Notes under the pieces: generated by a model
What the model was told of the DNA's origin: nothing
The model's database searches: none
What the model saw: only the letters and a program-made list of their open reading frames with translations
In this document: positions 9,016 through 18,308 of the stretch, in pieces
How positions within the stretch are numbered: the first letter of the stretch is position 1
Layout of the letters: every line of letters begins with the position of its first letter
DNA from: an uncultured SAR116 cluster alpha proteobacterium
Lineage (GTDB): Bacteria; Pseudomonadota; Alphaproteobacteria; Puniceispirillales; Puniceispirillaceae
Length of the DNA: 36,998 nt
Assembly: GCA_902559985.1 (NCBI GenBank)
Contig: CACEJY010000013.1
Coordinates: 1-36,998, forward strand
Direction: 5' to 3'
Program-made: the position numbers and the translations under genes

Positions 9016-10373
9016 ATGTGCTACGACTATATAATACCCTAAGCGGGAAAAAAGAAGATTTCAAACCGATTGATCCAGCTCATGTGCGGGTCTATGCCTG
9101 TGGACCAACAGTTTACGGCCGCATCCATGTTGGCAATGCGCGTCCCATTGTGGTTTTTGATGTCTTGGTGCGTTTATTGCGCCTGCGCCATGCCAAGGTT
9201 ACTTATGTTCGCAATATCACCGATGTTGATGACAAAATTAATCTTCGGGCTGCAGAGCGCGGTATCTCGATTAATGATTTATGTGAGGAAACCATCAAGA
9301 CATTTCATAATGATACGGCGCGGTTGGGGTCATTTGATCCGGATATTGAACCACGTGCAACGCATCATATTGATGAAATGCAGGCGATGATTACAACGTT
9401 GATCGAAAAGGGACACGCATACGAAGCTGATGGTCATGTGCTGTTTCAGGTTTCGTCTATGGATACATATGGGGCACTATCACAACGATCGATGGATGAC
9501 ATGATTGCCGGTGCCCGCGTTGAAGTCGCGCCCTATAAGCGTGAGGCAGCTGACTTCATTTTATGGAAACCAAGCAACGATGATCAGCCTGGGTGGGATA
9601 GCCCGTGGGGTCGGGGGCGCCCGGGCTGGCACATCGAATGCTCGGCAATGGCAAAAGCTTATCTTGGCGAAGTTTTTGATATTCATGCGGGTGGCCTTGA
9701 TCTGATTTTTCCACATCATGAAAACGAGATCGCGCAAAGTTGTTGTGCCCATGATAGCAAGCATATGGCACATTATTGGCTGCATAACGGCTTTGTTACG
9801 ATGAATGATGAAAAAATGTCAAAATCACTCGGTAATATTATTTCGGTAACGGATGCATCTAATAAATATCGCGGTGAGACCCTGCGGGCTGCCCTCCTGT
9901 CTGCGCATTACCGGGCACCATTAGATTTATCTCACAACGCGATGCGGGATGCGCGCAATGGGCTGGATCGACTGTACCGGGCTGTTGGTGAATTTGCTGC
10001 TGTGCCAGATAGAGTTGATGAGGAATTTGCGGCTTGCTTGCTAGATGATTTGAACACACCGGCGGCACTTGCCCGTTTGCATGAGCTTGCGGGGCTGGCA
10101 AACAAGGGTAAGGCAGGGGCTTGTGAGGCATTGAAATCTAGCGCTGCTGTTCTTGGCTTGTTACAACAGACTGCTAACGAATGGGCCAGAACCGATGAAA
10201 CAGTTACCAAAGATGACATAGATGACACGGCCATTGATGTGCTGATTATGGCTCGAAAACAGGCGCGCGCAAACCGTGATTTTGCTAAGGCTGATGAAAT
10301 TCGTGATCAATTGGACAAAGCTGATATCATTCTCGAAGATAATGTTGATGGCACAACCTGGCGGCGGCGCTAG
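9012..10373 (+). CDS. cysS: Cysteinyl-tRNA synthetase
   Basis: A 453-aa class I synthetase that charges tRNA-Cys. The N-terminal VYACGPTVYGRIHVGNARP contains HVGN at 39-42. The KMSKS loop is at 268-272 within MNDEKMSKSLGN. The zinc ligands that select cysteine thiolate are all present: C30, C210 in WHIECSAM, and H235 and E239 in FPHHENEIA. Length is normal for bacterial CysRS. The start codon overlaps the gltX stop (ATGA), so it relies on coupled translation. The citramalate synthase gene follows after about 100 bases with its own strong ribosome binding site. Confidence 0.97.
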   Translation: MNVLRLYNTLSGKKEDFKPIDPAHVRVYACGPTVYGRIHVGNARPIVVFDVLVRLLRLRHAKVTYVRNITDVDDKINLRAAERGISINDLCEETIKTFHNDTARLGSFDPDIEPRATHHIDEMQAMITTLIEKGHAYEADGHVLFQVSSMDTYGALSQRSMDDMIAGARVEVAPYKREAADFILWKPSNDDQPGWDSPWGRGRPGWHIECSAMAKAYLGEVFDIHAGGLDLIFPHHENEIAQSCCAHDSKHMAHYWLHNGFVTMNDEKMSKSLGNIISVTDASNKYRGETLRAALLSAHYRAPLDLSHNAMRDARNGLDRLYRAVGEFAAVPDRVDEEFAACLLDDLNTPAALARLHELAGLANKGKAGACEALKSSAAVLGLLQQTANEWARTDETVTKDDIDDTAIDVLIMARKQARANRDFAKADEIRDQLDKADIILEDNVDGTTWRRR

Positions 10374-10474
10374 TAATGATATTACAATTTTGTTAGACCG
10401 GTTTAGCATAAAAGGCGCATGCTGGGCCCTGCTGACAATTGAAGGACATGTGAGGCCAAAGCGGGAGGTTACTA

Positions 10475-12091
10475 GTGAGTAGCAATAAAATATGGCTTTT
10501 TGATACCACCTTACGCGACGGCGGACAGACCCGCGGCGTTGATTTTTCGCGCGCCGATAAGGTTGCGATTGCCAATGCGCTGGATGAAATTGGTATTGAT
10601 TATATTGAAGCCGGCTGGCCAGGCGCAAATCCTACTGATGATTCTTTTTTCGGCAATCCACCAAAATTAAAAAATGCCAAGCTAGTGTCTTTCGGTATGA
10701 CAAGACGTGGTGGACGCAGCGCAGCAAATGATCCAGGCCTGAATGCAGTAATTGATGCTGATGTTGATGCAGCATGCTTGGTTGGAAAAACATGGGATTT
10801 TCATGTAAAAACAGCGCTTAACACATCGCTTGATGAAAATTTAGAGATGATCCGCCAGTCCATGAATGCGGCAAAGGAGCGTGGTCGCGAGCCAATGTTT
10901 GATTGTGAGCATTTCTTTGATGGTTACAAAAATAACTCAAATTTTGCTCTTGATTGCATTCGGGCTGCCACCGAAGGTGGGGCAAACTGGGTGGTGCTGT
11001 GCGATACAAATGGCGGTACATTACCAGATGAGATTTATGAGATTGTTGGCCATGTGCATAAACAAATGCCGGATGTGCGGCTCGGGATTCATTGCCACAA
11101 CGATGCTGGTGTTGCGGTGGCTAACTCTCTTGCTGCTCTTGCTGCTGGCGCACGTCAGGTTCAGGGCACAATCAATGGCCTAGGTGAGAGGTGTGGAAAT
11201 GCTAATCTCATTTCCTTGATCCCGACATTGGTTCTTAAAACCGATTATGAAACAAGCATTTCAGAGTCTAATCTACCGAAATTGATGGGGCTGTCGCGCT
11301 TTCTTGATGATCGTTTGAACCGGCCATCAGATGCACACGCCCCCTATGTTGGGGCGGCTGCCTTTGCCCATAAGGGTGGGTTGCACGCATCAGCAGCTCA
11401 AAAGGATCCCCGCACTTACGAACACGTGCCTCCTGAAAAAGTTGGTAATGAAAGGCATTATCTTGTGTCTGATCAGGCTGGCAGGTCCAATATGTTGGCG
11501 CGGTTTGCTCAGTTTAATATTGAGATTGACCCGAAGGATGAGAGGCTTGAAACGCTGATTAGCGTGGTCAAGGAGAAGGAATTTGAGGGTTGGTCCTTTG
11601 ATTCCGCTGAAGCCAGTTTTGAGCTATTAGCTCGTCAAATGCTGGGTGAGGTGCCTGAATATTTCCGGATTGGCCGGTTTCGTGTGATGGATGAACGACG
11701 GTTCAATGCCCGTGGCGAATTGGTTGTTGAGTCCGAAGCCACAACAACAATCTTTGTTGGTGACAAGAGTTTTCATGAAGCTGCTGTTGGGAATGGTCCT
11801 GTAAACGCTGTGGATATGGCTATGCGAAAGGCTCTTGTTGCGGCCTATCCATCGTTGGCTGATATTGAATTAGTTGATTATAAAGTCCGCATTTTGGATG
11901 CGGCTGAAGGTTCTGGCACGGGTGCGATAACGCGGGTGATGATTGAGTTCTGTGTTCCAGATGGGACTGTGTGGCGTACCGTTGGCCTCTCAACGAATAT
12001 TATCGATGCTTCGGTTGCCGCACTTGGCGATGGCATGATCTGGAAATTGCAATATGACAAGGTTGATGGCCCAAAGTCAAAGTTGGCATGA
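10475..12091 (+). CDS. cimA: Citramalate synthase (CimA type)
   Basis: A 538-aa member of the isopropylmalate synthase superfamily. It would condense acetyl-CoA and pyruvate to (R)-citramalate, feeding 2-oxobutyrate and isoleucine synthesis without threonine deaminase. The catalytic DRE-TIM barrel begins with FDTTLRDGGQTRGVDFS. The metal-binding HCHNDAGVAVANSLAA and NGLGERCGNA follow. The C-terminal regulatory LeuA dimer domain starts near residue 400 and carries the ESEATTTIFVGD strand. The start is a GTG at 10475 with GGGAGG six bases upstream. Length and motifs favour CimA over LeuA or homocitrate synthase, which differ in the TLRDGGQ context. It overlaps the downstream methyltransferase by four bases. 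Confidence 0.93.
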   Translation: MSSNKIWLFDTTLRDGGQTRGVDFSRADKVAIANALDEIGIDYIEAGWPGANPTDDSFFGNPPKLKNAKLVSFGMTRRGGRSAANDPGLNAVIDADVDAACLVGKTWDFHVKTALNTSLDENLEMIRQSMNAAKERGREPMFDCEHFFDGYKNNSNFALDCIRAATEGGANWVVLCDTNGGTLPDEIYEIVGHVHKQMPDVRLGIHCHNDAGVAVANSLAALAAGARQVQGTINGLGERCGNANLISLIPTLVLKTDYETSISESNLPKLMGLSRFLDDRLNRPSDAHAPYVGAAAFAHKGGLHASAAQKDPRTYEHVPPEKVGNERHYLVSDQAGRSNMLARFAQFNIEIDPKDERLETLISVVKEKEFEGWSFDSAEASFELLARQMLGEVPEYFRIGRFRVMDERRFNARGELVVESEATTTIFVGDKSFHEAAVGNGPVNAVDMAMRKALVAAYPSLADIELVDYKVRILDAAEGSGTGAITRVMIEFCVPDGTVWRTVGLSTNIIDASVAALGDGMIWKLQYDKVDGPKSKLA

Positions 12092-12885
12092 TGGCTAGCC
12101 GAAACTTACCAACTACACCCGTTGTCATCCTCGCTCGCCCACAAATGGGAGAAAATATTGGGGCGACAGCACGAGCCATGATGAATTGCGCGCTCTCTGA
12201 TCTAAGAATAGTGAAACCGCGTGATGGTTGGCCCAACCCGGGGGCACTGCCAATGGCGGCAGGCGGTTCTGAAATCATTGAAAATGCGAACGTTTTTGAA
12301 AGCCTGGCTGATGCCACGCACGACGTATCCTTCATGGTAGCAGCTAGTGCAAGACGGCGTGATCTTCCCATAAAAAGTGTTAATCCCCGTGTTGCGGCAT
12401 CTATGTTGTTGGCGCATGGCCCAGACTCTTCAGCATCCAAACTGGGTAAACAAAAGGTTCTTCGAACAGCAATGTTGTTCGGACCAGAAGCATCTGGGCT
12501 TAACAATGATGAGGTGGTACTTGCTGATGTTCTTGTGACGGCACCGTTAAACCCTGCCTATCCGTCTTTAAATTTGGCACAGGCGGTGTTGTTGATGGCT
12601 TGGGAATGGCGCATGGCAGCTCATTTGACAGAAACATCGGAACCAGTGCCATCAGCTCCTCAACCCAACATGCCAGATGTGCAGCATGCTTCAATTCAGG
12701 AACGTGACTTTTTCTTTCAGCGGCTTGAAACTGCACTTGATGAAGGTGGTTTCTTCAACGCACCGCATATGGCCACTACAGTGAAGCGGAATATACGTGC
12801 GTTGTTTACTCGGGCGATGCCATCTGCTCAGGAAATCAGCACGCTTCACGGAGTTATTCAGGCCCTAACACGGCAACGAAAGTAA
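12088..12885 (+). CDS. trmJ: TrmJ-like tRNA/rRNA 2'-O-methyltransferase (SPOUT/TrmH family)
   Basis: A 265-aa SPOUT-fold methyltransferase. The N-terminal strand PVVILARPQMGENIGATARAM holds the conserved Asn/Arg motif 1. Motif 2 is AMLFGPEASGLNNDEV, and motif 3 is PLNPAYPSLNLAQAVLLMA, which forms the S-adenosylmethionine knot. The C-terminal extension of about 80 residues, including the FFQRLETALDEGGFF helix, is typical of TrmJ, which methylates position 32 of tRNA anticodon loops. Other TrmH-family targets remain possible. The ATG overlaps the cimA stop (ATGA), so it is translationally coupled to an unrelated biosynthetic gene. Confidence 0.88.
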   Translation: MMASRNLPTTPVVILARPQMGENIGATARAMMNCALSDLRIVKPRDGWPNPGALPMAAGGSEIIENANVFESLADATHDVSFMVAASARRRDLPIKSVNPRVAASMLLAHGPDSSASKLGKQKVLRTAMLFGPEASGLNNDEVVLADVLVTAPLNPAYPSLNLAQAVLLMAWEWRMAAHLTETSEPVPSAPQPNMPDVQHASIQERDFFFQRLETALDEGGFFNAPHMATTVKRNIRALFTRAMPSAQEISTLHGVIQALTRQRK

Positions 12886-12911
12886 CCACAATTTTTATCA
12901 GGTTAAATTAT

Positions 12912-12940
12912 TTGACAATCTACCCGAATCCCCTTAGTTT
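12912..12940 (+). promoter_or_regulatory. Candidate sigma-70 promoter for rpsD
   Basis: A perfect -35 box TTGACA (12912-12917) is followed after 17 bases by TAGTTT (12935-12940), a weak -10 match with T, A and the final T conserved. It sits about 115 bases before the rpsD start, in the gap after trmJ. The -35 and spacing are convincing. The -10 is poor, so the call is an inference. Confidence 0.4.
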
Positions 12941-13055
12941 CCGGCCAATTCCCGGGAACGTGGATTGCGCCAGCGGGGTGTGATGCCGGTCTGAATGACA
13001 GCAGATGCTGTTTCGTGGCCCTACCGGGACAACAATGGAACAAAGGAGCCAATAA
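12941..13055 (+). other. Possible structured 5' leader of rpsD
   Basis: Between the candidate promoter and rpsD there are about 110 bases with several dyads: TTCCCGGGAA (12949-12958), ACAGC-AGAT-GCTGT (12998-13011) and other GC-rich pairings. S4 proteins in other bacteria bind structured mRNA leaders to repress their own operon. No known leader motif is recognised here, so a regulatory role is only a suggestion. Confidence 0.25.
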
Positions 13056-13682
13056 ATGGCAAAGTCCGATCACAAGCGGCATTCCGCCAAACATAAAATT
13101 GATCGTCGTCTGGGTGTTAACCTCTGGGGTCGTCCAAAATCTCCCGTAAACGCTCGTGAGTATGGTCCAGGCCAACATGGCCAAAGACGTAAAAAACCGA
13201 CTGATTTTGGCGTACAGCTAATGGCAAAACAAAAGCTGAAAGGCTATTACGGGAATATAGGTGAAAAGCAATTCAAGAAATATTATGCTGAAGCAGTTCG
13301 TCGTCGTGGTGACACTGGTCAGAACCTTATCGGTATTCTTGAATGTCGACTAGACGCAGTTTTGTATCGTGCCAAACTAGTTCCAACCGTTTTTGCATCG
13401 CGCCAGACTATCAATCATGGTCATGTCATGCTGAATGGGAAACGCTGTAATATAGCATCGGTAATGCTAAAGCCGGGAGATGTTGTCAGCTTGAAAGAAA
13501 AAGCAAGGAACATTCCCGCTGTTCTTGATGCCATCGCATCCGTTGAACGGGATGTACCAGAATATGTTGATGCTGATCACAATAAATTCACGGCGAAACT
13601 TGTTAGAGTGCCAAGTCTTGATGAGGTGCCTTATCCGGTTACAATGGAACCAAATTTGGTAGTTGAATATTATTCACGTTAA
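13056..13682 (+). CDS. rpsD: 30S ribosomal protein S4
   Basis: A 208-aa primary 16S-binding protein of the small subunit body. The N-terminal region has [20 protein letters not shown] and [19 protein letters not shown]. The S4 RNA-binding domain lies around residues 95-155 ([21 protein letters not shown], then [15 protein letters not shown]). The C-terminal [12 protein letters not shown] is the usual ending. The ATG follows AAAGGAG with a 7-base spacer, a strong site expected for a ribosomal gene. The gene is monocistronic: it has its own candidate promoter upstream and an intrinsic terminator 52 bases after the stop. In alphaproteobacteria S4 is often separated from the main ribosomal clusters, as here. 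Confidence 0.98.
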   Translation: MAKSDHKRHSAKHKIDRRLGVNLWGRPKSPVNAREYGPGQHGQRRKKPTDFGVQLMAKQKLKGYYGNIGEKQFKKYYAEAVRRRGDTGQNLIGILECRLDAVLYRAKLVPTVFASRQTINHGHVMLNGKRCNIASVMLKPGDVVSLKEKARNIPAVLDAIASVERDVPEYVDADHNKFTAKLVRVPSLDEVPYPVTMEPNLVVEYYSR

Positions 13683-13734
13683 GTATTTTCCGTTGGATTT
13701 TTTACGGAAGCAAATTAGCGTAATGTGTGAAGAG

Positions 13735-13759
13735 GGCGGTACCAAAGTACCGCCTTTTT
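13735..13759 (+). terminator. Rho-independent terminator of rpsD
   Basis: A perfect 8-bp stem GGCGGTAC / GTACCGCC with a 4-nt CAAA loop is followed immediately by TTTTT. It lies 52 bases after the rpsD stop. This is the clearest intrinsic terminator in the window. Confidence 0.9.
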
Positions 13760-13909
13760 GTATGAGGCCTTTTTTTTTAAATTGCGGTTATCGTATTCTC
13801 TGTCTTCACTTGAACGGTGTTATGCACACCATGGTAGAAAAAGAGAGGGTCAAAAAGAGCAGTTTCCAGCATGTTGTGGTAAGCATTAAGGGTGAGGAGG
13901 GCTTTTTAA

Positions 13910-14284
13910 ATGAATGACTCAGCAAACCATTTAGATAATACATGGCCAGACCGCTATTTTGCGGCTATTTTTACCACACAGCGTAGCCAAAGTGGGGATG
14001 ATGTTTACGAGATTATGACAAGCCGGATGGTAGCGTTGGCGCAGCAGCAGCAGGGGTTTTTGGGTCTTGAGTCTGTTCGTGGCGATGATGGCATTGGTAT
14101 AACAGTTTCCTATTGGACTGATCATGAGGCCATCCAAAATTGGGGACGGCAAGCCGAACATGTTTCTGTGCAGGCCATGGGCAGACAGGAATTTTACCAA
14201 TGGTATCGAATACGTATTGCCGAAGTTTTCACCGAGCGATCTTTTATGTCTGATGACACCGCGGTAGCGAGCCCCGTTGCTTAG
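13910..14284 (+). CDS. Antibiotic biosynthesis monooxygenase (ABM) domain protein
   Basis: A 124-aa protein with a ferredoxin-like ABM fold. The opening RYFAAIFTTQRS strand, the helix around MTSRMVALAQQQQGFLGLESVRG and the segment ITVSYWTDHEAIQNWGRQAEH followed by WYRIRIAEVF are the usual order for YgiN/YqjZ-like ABM proteins. Such proteins range from heme-degrading or quinone monooxygenases to proteins with no known activity, so no substrate can be given. The start is supported by GAGGAGG nine bases upstream of the ATG at 13910. It is a single gene after the rpsD terminator and is convergent with the grxD end of the purine operon. Its C-terminal 20 residues are probably disordered. Confidence 0.8.
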   Translation: MNDSANHLDNTWPDRYFAAIFTTQRSQSGDDVYEIMTSRMVALAQQQQGFLGLESVRGDDGIGITVSYWTDHEAIQNWGRQAEHVSVQAMGRQEFYQWYRIRIAEVFTERSFMSDDTAVASPVA

Positions 14285-14344
14285 TTATTGCCCGAGGTTT
14301 TGTTTCAATCCTCCACAGACTCATGCCTTGGCTATATTATGATT

Positions 14345-14683
14345 CTAGGCTGGATGGGTATCAATGCCGTGGGTTTGTAACATCTCTGTCAACTCACCGG
14401 TTTCGTACATTTCACGAATGATGTCACAGCCGCCAACAAATTCCCCCTTTACATATAGCTGTGGAATTGTTGGCCAATCTGAGTAAATTTTAATACCTTC
14501 GCGGATGGTATCGTCTTCCAAAACGTTGATACCACGGAATTTCACTCCAAGATGCGAGAGAACGCCAACTGTCGCCGCGGAGAATCCGCATTGCGGAAAA
14601 ACAGGTGTCCCCTTCATGAATAGCACTACCTGTTCACTTTTAATTTCATTATCAAGGCGGGTTTTAATTGCATCATCTAACAT
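14345..14683 (-). CDS. grxD: Monothiol glutaredoxin (Grx4 family)
   Basis: A 112-aa glutaredoxin with the monothiol active site CGFS at 32-35 within FMKGTPVFPQCGFSAATVG. The glutathione-binding WPTIPQLYVKGEFVGGCDII follows. These proteins bind a bridging [2Fe-2S] cluster with glutathione and pass clusters or iron signals, often as a heterodimer with a BolA protein. The bolA gene is immediately upstream, 46 bases away on the same strand, which supports that partnership. The ATG at 14683 has AGGAGAGAG just before it. It is the last gene of the long minus-strand operon that starts at purB. No clear intrinsic terminator follows, and the neighbouring gene converges 60 bases away. Confidence 0.95.
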   Translation of the reverse strand: MLDDAIKTRLDNEIKSEQVVLFMKGTPVFPQCGFSAATVGVLSHLGVKFRGINVLEDDTIREGIKIYSDWPTIPQLYVKGEFVGGCDIIREMYETGELTEMLQTHGIDTHPA

Positions 14684-14729
14684 AACTCTCTCCTAAAAAC
14701 TTTGCAGTTTACCGATTTGTAATGGGTGC

Positions 14730-14966
14730 CTATTTTTGTGGTGCTGACGTTTGTAGAGCAAGGGCGTGTAGTTCACTACCCATACGTCCGCCAAGTGCCT
14801 TATAAACCATTTGGTGTTGCTGAACACGGTTCTTGCCGGTAAATGCGGTTGAGACAACATTACAGGCGTAATGATCGCCGTCACCGCGTAAATCTTCAAT
14901 CGTAACAATCGCATCGGGAAAGGCGATTTTGATCAATTCTTCGATTTCGTTTGCTGGCATTGCCAT
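14730..14966 (-). CDS. bolA: BolA family protein
   Basis: A 78-aa BolA/IbaG-type protein, the usual single-domain length. It contains IKIAFPDAIVTIEDLRGDGD, DHYACNVVSTAFTGKNRVQQ, HQMVYKALGG and ELHALALQT, the standard strand-helix order, including the conserved His in QHQMVY that helps ligate the cluster shared with Grx4. The start is the ATG at 14966, nine bases after GGGAGGA. A TTG six codons earlier overlaps that ribosome binding site and is unlikely. It lies between purL and grxD. This arrangement is widespread in alphaproteobacteria and suggests a joint role in iron sensing or Fe-S trafficking. Confidence 0.93.
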   Translation of the reverse strand: MAMPANEIEELIKIAFPDAIVTIEDLRGDGDHYACNVVSTAFTGKNRVQQHQMVYKALGGRMGSELHALALQTSAPQK

Positions 14967-15019
14967 GGTTGCTGTTCCTCCCAATTGCTGAATGCGCCTT
15001 TTGCCGTGCCAATGTGGTT

Positions 15020-17230
15020 TTATCCAGCCATCAATGATGGGATACAGCTCTCAAAGACATCGTTTAGTTCTTGTAGCGATATGGTGTCACGATCACCGAA
15101 TTTCAATTCACTGGCTTCGCTGACCATACCAATACTTGTGATTTCAATGCCAGCATCTTTTGCGGCCGCGATCAATGCGGTACCGTCTTCAGTGCTTACA
15201 ACAAAACGTGCCTGGTCTTCGCCAAATGCCCAGGCATGGAGCTGGCCCTGCTCTGGGACCAAGATGCTAGCACCAAGTCCTGATTTCAGGGCCATTTCTG
15301 CAATTGCAACTGCTAGCCCCCCATCGCTTATATCATGCGCGGCGTTAATTTTGCCAGCAAGGATTTGCTGACGCACGAAGCTGCCATGGGCCCGTTCAGC
15401 GGCAAGGTCTATTGGCGGCGGTGCATAAATTTTGTCATCGCCAAAGTGCTGTTGGTAGATTGAAGCGCCAAGCCAGCCATCATTTTTGCTATCGTTCTGG
15501 CCAACAACTAAAATATCGTTTCCAGCAGCAATGAAGCCATGACCGACAGCTAACTCCACATCGTCAATAACTCCAACCATGCCGATAACTGGGCAAGGTT
15601 GGATGGCACTTCCATCGGTTTCATTATACAGCGATACATTGCCCGATACGACCGGCGTATCAAGCATCCGCGCAGCGTCACCCATTCCAATTATGGAGTC
15701 AACGAGTTGGGTCATGATTTCAGGCTTTTCAGGATTACCAAAATTAAGGTTATTAGTGATGGCAAGCGGTGTTGCGCCAATTGCTGATAAATTGCGATAA
15801 GCCTCCGCAACGGCTTGTGCACCTCCCGTTTTTGGGTTTGCTTCAACATAGCGGGGCGTGCAATCAGTGCTGATCGCAAGGCCGCGATGGCTGCCATGTA
15901 CTCTCACCAACGCCGCATCACCGCCGGGCCCAGCCATCGTATCAGCCATAACCTGACTGTCATACTGTTCATAAATCCAACGGCGGCTGGCCAGGTCAAC
16001 ATGGCCAAGCATTGATTTTAACGTCTTGCTAATCTGGCTGTTGGTGGCAATGTCGTGACTGGCAAGCTTTGGGCGGGTAGGGGCATCACCATGCGGGCGA
16101 TCATATTCAGGCGCATCATCAACCAGTGGGCCAATGGGAATATCACAAGCGGCAGCGCCATTTTTTAAAAGGACAAGGCGGCCAGTTTCTGTTACCTGGC
16201 CGATGGGCATGAAATCAAGGTCCCATTTGTTAAAAATAACGCGCGCCGTTTCGGTTGCTTCGGGCTTCAGTACCATCAGCATGCGTTCCTGTGATTCTGA
16301 TAACATCAATTCATAGGCTGACATATTTTCTTCGCGCGCTGGTACAAGATCAAGGTCAATTTCCATACCCAGCCCACCTTTTGAGGCCATCTCAACCGAT
16401 GATGAGGTAAGACCAGCGGCGCCCATATCCTGAATTGACAGAACTGAGTCGGACGCCATCAACTCCAAACAGGCCTCCATAAGCAATTTTCCAGTAAATG
16501 GGTCACCCACCTGCACGGTTGGCCGTTTACTCTCGGTTTCATCCGAAAATTCTGCCGATGCCATGGTGGCACCATGAATGCCATCGCGCCCGGTTTTCGC
16601 CCCAACATAAATCACCGGATTGCCGGGGCCAGTGGCAGCTGATCGGAAAATGCGGTCACTATTTGTCAAGCCAACCGCCATTGCGTTCACAAGAATATTT
16701 CCGTTGTAGGATTTATGGAAATTGACTTCGCCCCCAATGGTGGGAATTCCAATGCAGTTTCCATAACCGCCAATACCTGACACAACACCATTCACAAGGT
16801 GACGGGTTTTGTCGTGACCAGCCTCACCAAAGCGAAGCGCGTTCAACAGCGCGACAGGGCGTGCGCCCATTGTAAAAACATCGCGCAATATGCCACCAAC
16901 ACCCGTTGCCGCCCCCTGATAGGGTTCGATGTAAGAGGGGTGATTATGGCTTTCGATTTTGAAGATCGCTGCAAGCCCGTCACCAATATCGACAGCCCCC
17001 GCATTCTCGCCCGGTCCTTCAATAACTTGTGGGCCATCAATCGGCAGAGTCTTCAGCCATTTTTTTGATGATTTATAGGAGCAATGTTCGGACCACATGG
17101 CAGAAAATATGCCAAGTTCACAGAGGTTTGGGACACGGCCAAGACGCTGGGTAATCAGGTTCCATTCATCGCGAGACAACCCCATTGCGGCAGCGTTTTG
17201 AAAAGTCATTTTATCTGATGCTGAAGTCAT
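15020..17230 (-). CDS. purL: Phosphoribosylformylglycinamidine synthase subunit PurL (small type)
   Basis: A 736-aa synthetase subunit that forms FGAM from FGAR with ATP, using ammonia passed from PurQ in the PurSQL complex. The length is that of the small PurL; the single-chain 1,300-aa enzyme is absent, consistent with separate purS and purQ nearby. Visible motifs include [20 protein letters not shown] near the N-terminus, the ATP-binding [37 protein letters not shown], the pseudo-repeat GGDAALVRV and the C-terminal [20 protein letters not shown]. The ATG overlaps the purQ TGA by four bases. The bolA gene follows 53 bases after the stop. Confidence 0.97.
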   Translation of the reverse strand: MTSASDKMTFQNAAAMGLSRDEWNLITQRLGRVPNLCELGIFSAMWSEHCSYKSSKKWLKTLPIDGPQVIEGPGENAGAVDIGDGLAAIFKIESHNHPSYIEPYQGAATGVGGILRDVFTMGARPVALLNALRFGEAGHDKTRHLVNGVVSGIGGYGNCIGIPTIGGEVNFHKSYNGNILVNAMAVGLTNSDRIFRSAATGPGNPVIYVGAKTGRDGIHGATMASAEFSDETESKRPTVQVGDPFTGKLLMEACLELMASDSVLSIQDMGAAGLTSSSVEMASKGGLGMEIDLDLVPAREENMSAYELMLSESQERMLMVLKPEATETARVIFNKWDLDFMPIGQVTETGRLVLLKNGAAACDIPIGPLVDDAPEYDRPHGDAPTRPKLASHDIATNSQISKTLKSMLGHVDLASRRWIYEQYDSQVMADTMAGPGGDAALVRVHGSHRGLAISTDCTPRYVEANPKTGGAQAVAEAYRNLSAIGATPLAITNNLNFGNPEKPEIMTQLVDSIIGMGDAARMLDTPVVSGNVSLYNETDGSAIQPCPVIGMVGVIDDVELAVGHGFIAAGNDILVVGQNDSKNDGWLGASIYQQHFGDDKIYAPPPIDLAAERAHGSFVRQQILAGKINAAHDISDGGLAVAIAEMALKSGLGASILVPEQGQLHAWAFGEDQARFVVSTEDGTALIAAAKDAGIEITSIGMVSEASELKFGDRDTISLQELNDVFESCIPSLMAG

Positions 17231-17931
17231 GATGCCAACGCCTCAAGCGACTTTAATAGGAGATAGGCACCATCGGTGCTGCCATGTAAATCCGACATGG
17301 CACGTTCAGGATGAGGCATCATGCCAAGAACCCGCCCATTTTGAGAGATAACGCCTGCAATATCATGTGCTGCTCCGTTCGGGTTTGCTGGCCCAATGGC
17401 TTTGCTATCCGTGTATCGGAATGCAATTTGTCCATTGCCTTCAAGTTGGTTAAGCTCATCCGGTTCGGCAAAGTAATTACCCTCATTGTGGGCAATTGGG
17501 ATTATCAATCTTTTGCTTGTTACTAACCCGGAGGTAAATGGAGATGCCAGCGTTTCGCAAACTTGTAACCCGACATTCCGGCAGGCGAACTTCAAACCAG
17601 CATTACGGATCAGAACGCCCGGTACCATGCCGGTTTCCGTCAAAATCTGGAACCCGTTGCAAATGCCCATCACAGCCCCGCCCCGTGCGGCATGATCCAG
17701 CACTGCATTCATTATGGGTGATCTCCCTGCAAGCGCACCGCACCGCAAATAGTCACCAAAGGAAAATCCACCCGGAATGATAACGAGATCAGCAGCATCC
17801 AAACTGGCTTCTTTGTGCCAAACAAGTGCGGGGCGGCGGGATGTCAATTGTTCGATCGCGACCATCATATCCCGATCACAATTCGATCCGGGGAACACAA
17901 TGATGGCTACACGCAAGGCTGAGAGGGTCAT
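17227..17931 (-). CDS. purQ: Phosphoribosylformylglycinamidine synthase subunit PurQ (glutaminase)
   Basis: A 234-aa class I glutamine amidotransferase supplying ammonia to PurL. It opens with [16 protein letters not shown]. The oxyanion region is [16 protein letters not shown]. The nucleophile C91 lies in [10 protein letters not shown]. The catalytic His and Glu are in the C-terminal [10 protein letters not shown]. The length is standard. It overlaps purL by four bases and follows purS by 54 bases, so the three subunits of the complex are encoded consecutively in the order S-Q-L. Nothing unusual is seen. Confidence 0.97.
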   Translation of the reverse strand: MTLSALRVAIIVFPGSNCDRDMMVAIEQLTSRRPALVWHKEASLDAADLVIIPGGFSFGDYLRCGALAGRSPIMNAVLDHAARGGAVMGICNGFQILTETGMVPGVLIRNAGLKFACRNVGLQVCETLASPFTSGLVTSKRLIIPIAHNEGNYFAEPDELNQLEGNGQIAFRYTDSKAIGPANPNGAAHDIAGVISQNGRVLGMMPHPERAMSDLHGSTDGAYLLLKSLEALAS

Positions 17932-17985
17932 GGTCTGTTTCGTATTAGTGGTTGCTGGATGATGAGGTCCTGTTTCTTGAAGTGC

Positions 17986-18234
17986 TCATTCTTCGTCAGG
18001 GATAACGATTGAATAATCTTCGATTACGGTGTTTGACAATAATGTCTCACACATGCGAGCAACTCGCTGGCGAAGCCGGGCGGGATCGTTTTCATCAATT
18101 TCAAGCAGGATTTGTTTGCCAACCCGCACATCAGTGACTTCGTTAAACCCAAGGTCGGTTAGCGAATGCGAAATTGCCCGTCCTTGCGGATCAAGAACGG
18201 CGTCTTTTAATGATATATTTACAATGGCTTGCAT
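17986..18234 (-). CDS. purS: Phosphoribosylformylglycinamidine synthase subunit PurS
   Basis: An 82-aa protein that bridges PurL and PurQ in the three-part FGAM synthase. It shows the family pattern VNISLKDAVLDPQGRAI, LGFNEVTDVRVGKQILLEI and CETLLSNTVIEDYSI. The start is the ATG at 18234, behind AAAGGG. An in-frame extension of 22 codons upstream gives non-conserved sequence and is rejected. It sits between purC (74 bases upstream) and purQ. Confidence 0.95.
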   Translation of the reverse strand: MQAIVNISLKDAVLDPQGRAISHSLTDLGFNEVTDVRVGKQILLEIDENDPARLRQRVARMCETLLSNTVIEDYSIVIPDEE

Positions 18235-18308
18235 CTTTGTGCCCTTTGTTATGGTTCTCTTCTGGTTTACAGATAACAAAACAGCGACATCGTCAAACAA
18301 CCTGCTAT

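Noticed and set aside
12000-12506. 168-aa minus-strand frame across the cimA/trmJ junction
   Set aside because: Both plus-strand genes in this place are certain from motifs, and the antisense translation shows no coherent domain.
13663-13917. 84-aa plus-strand frame after rpsD
   Set aside because: It spans the rpsD terminator and the ribosome binding site of the ABM gene, has odd composition and lacks a ribosome binding site.
15815-16015. Short plus-strand frames inside purL, purQ, purC and purB
   Set aside because: All are antisense to strongly conserved purine enzymes and show reverse-complement composition only.
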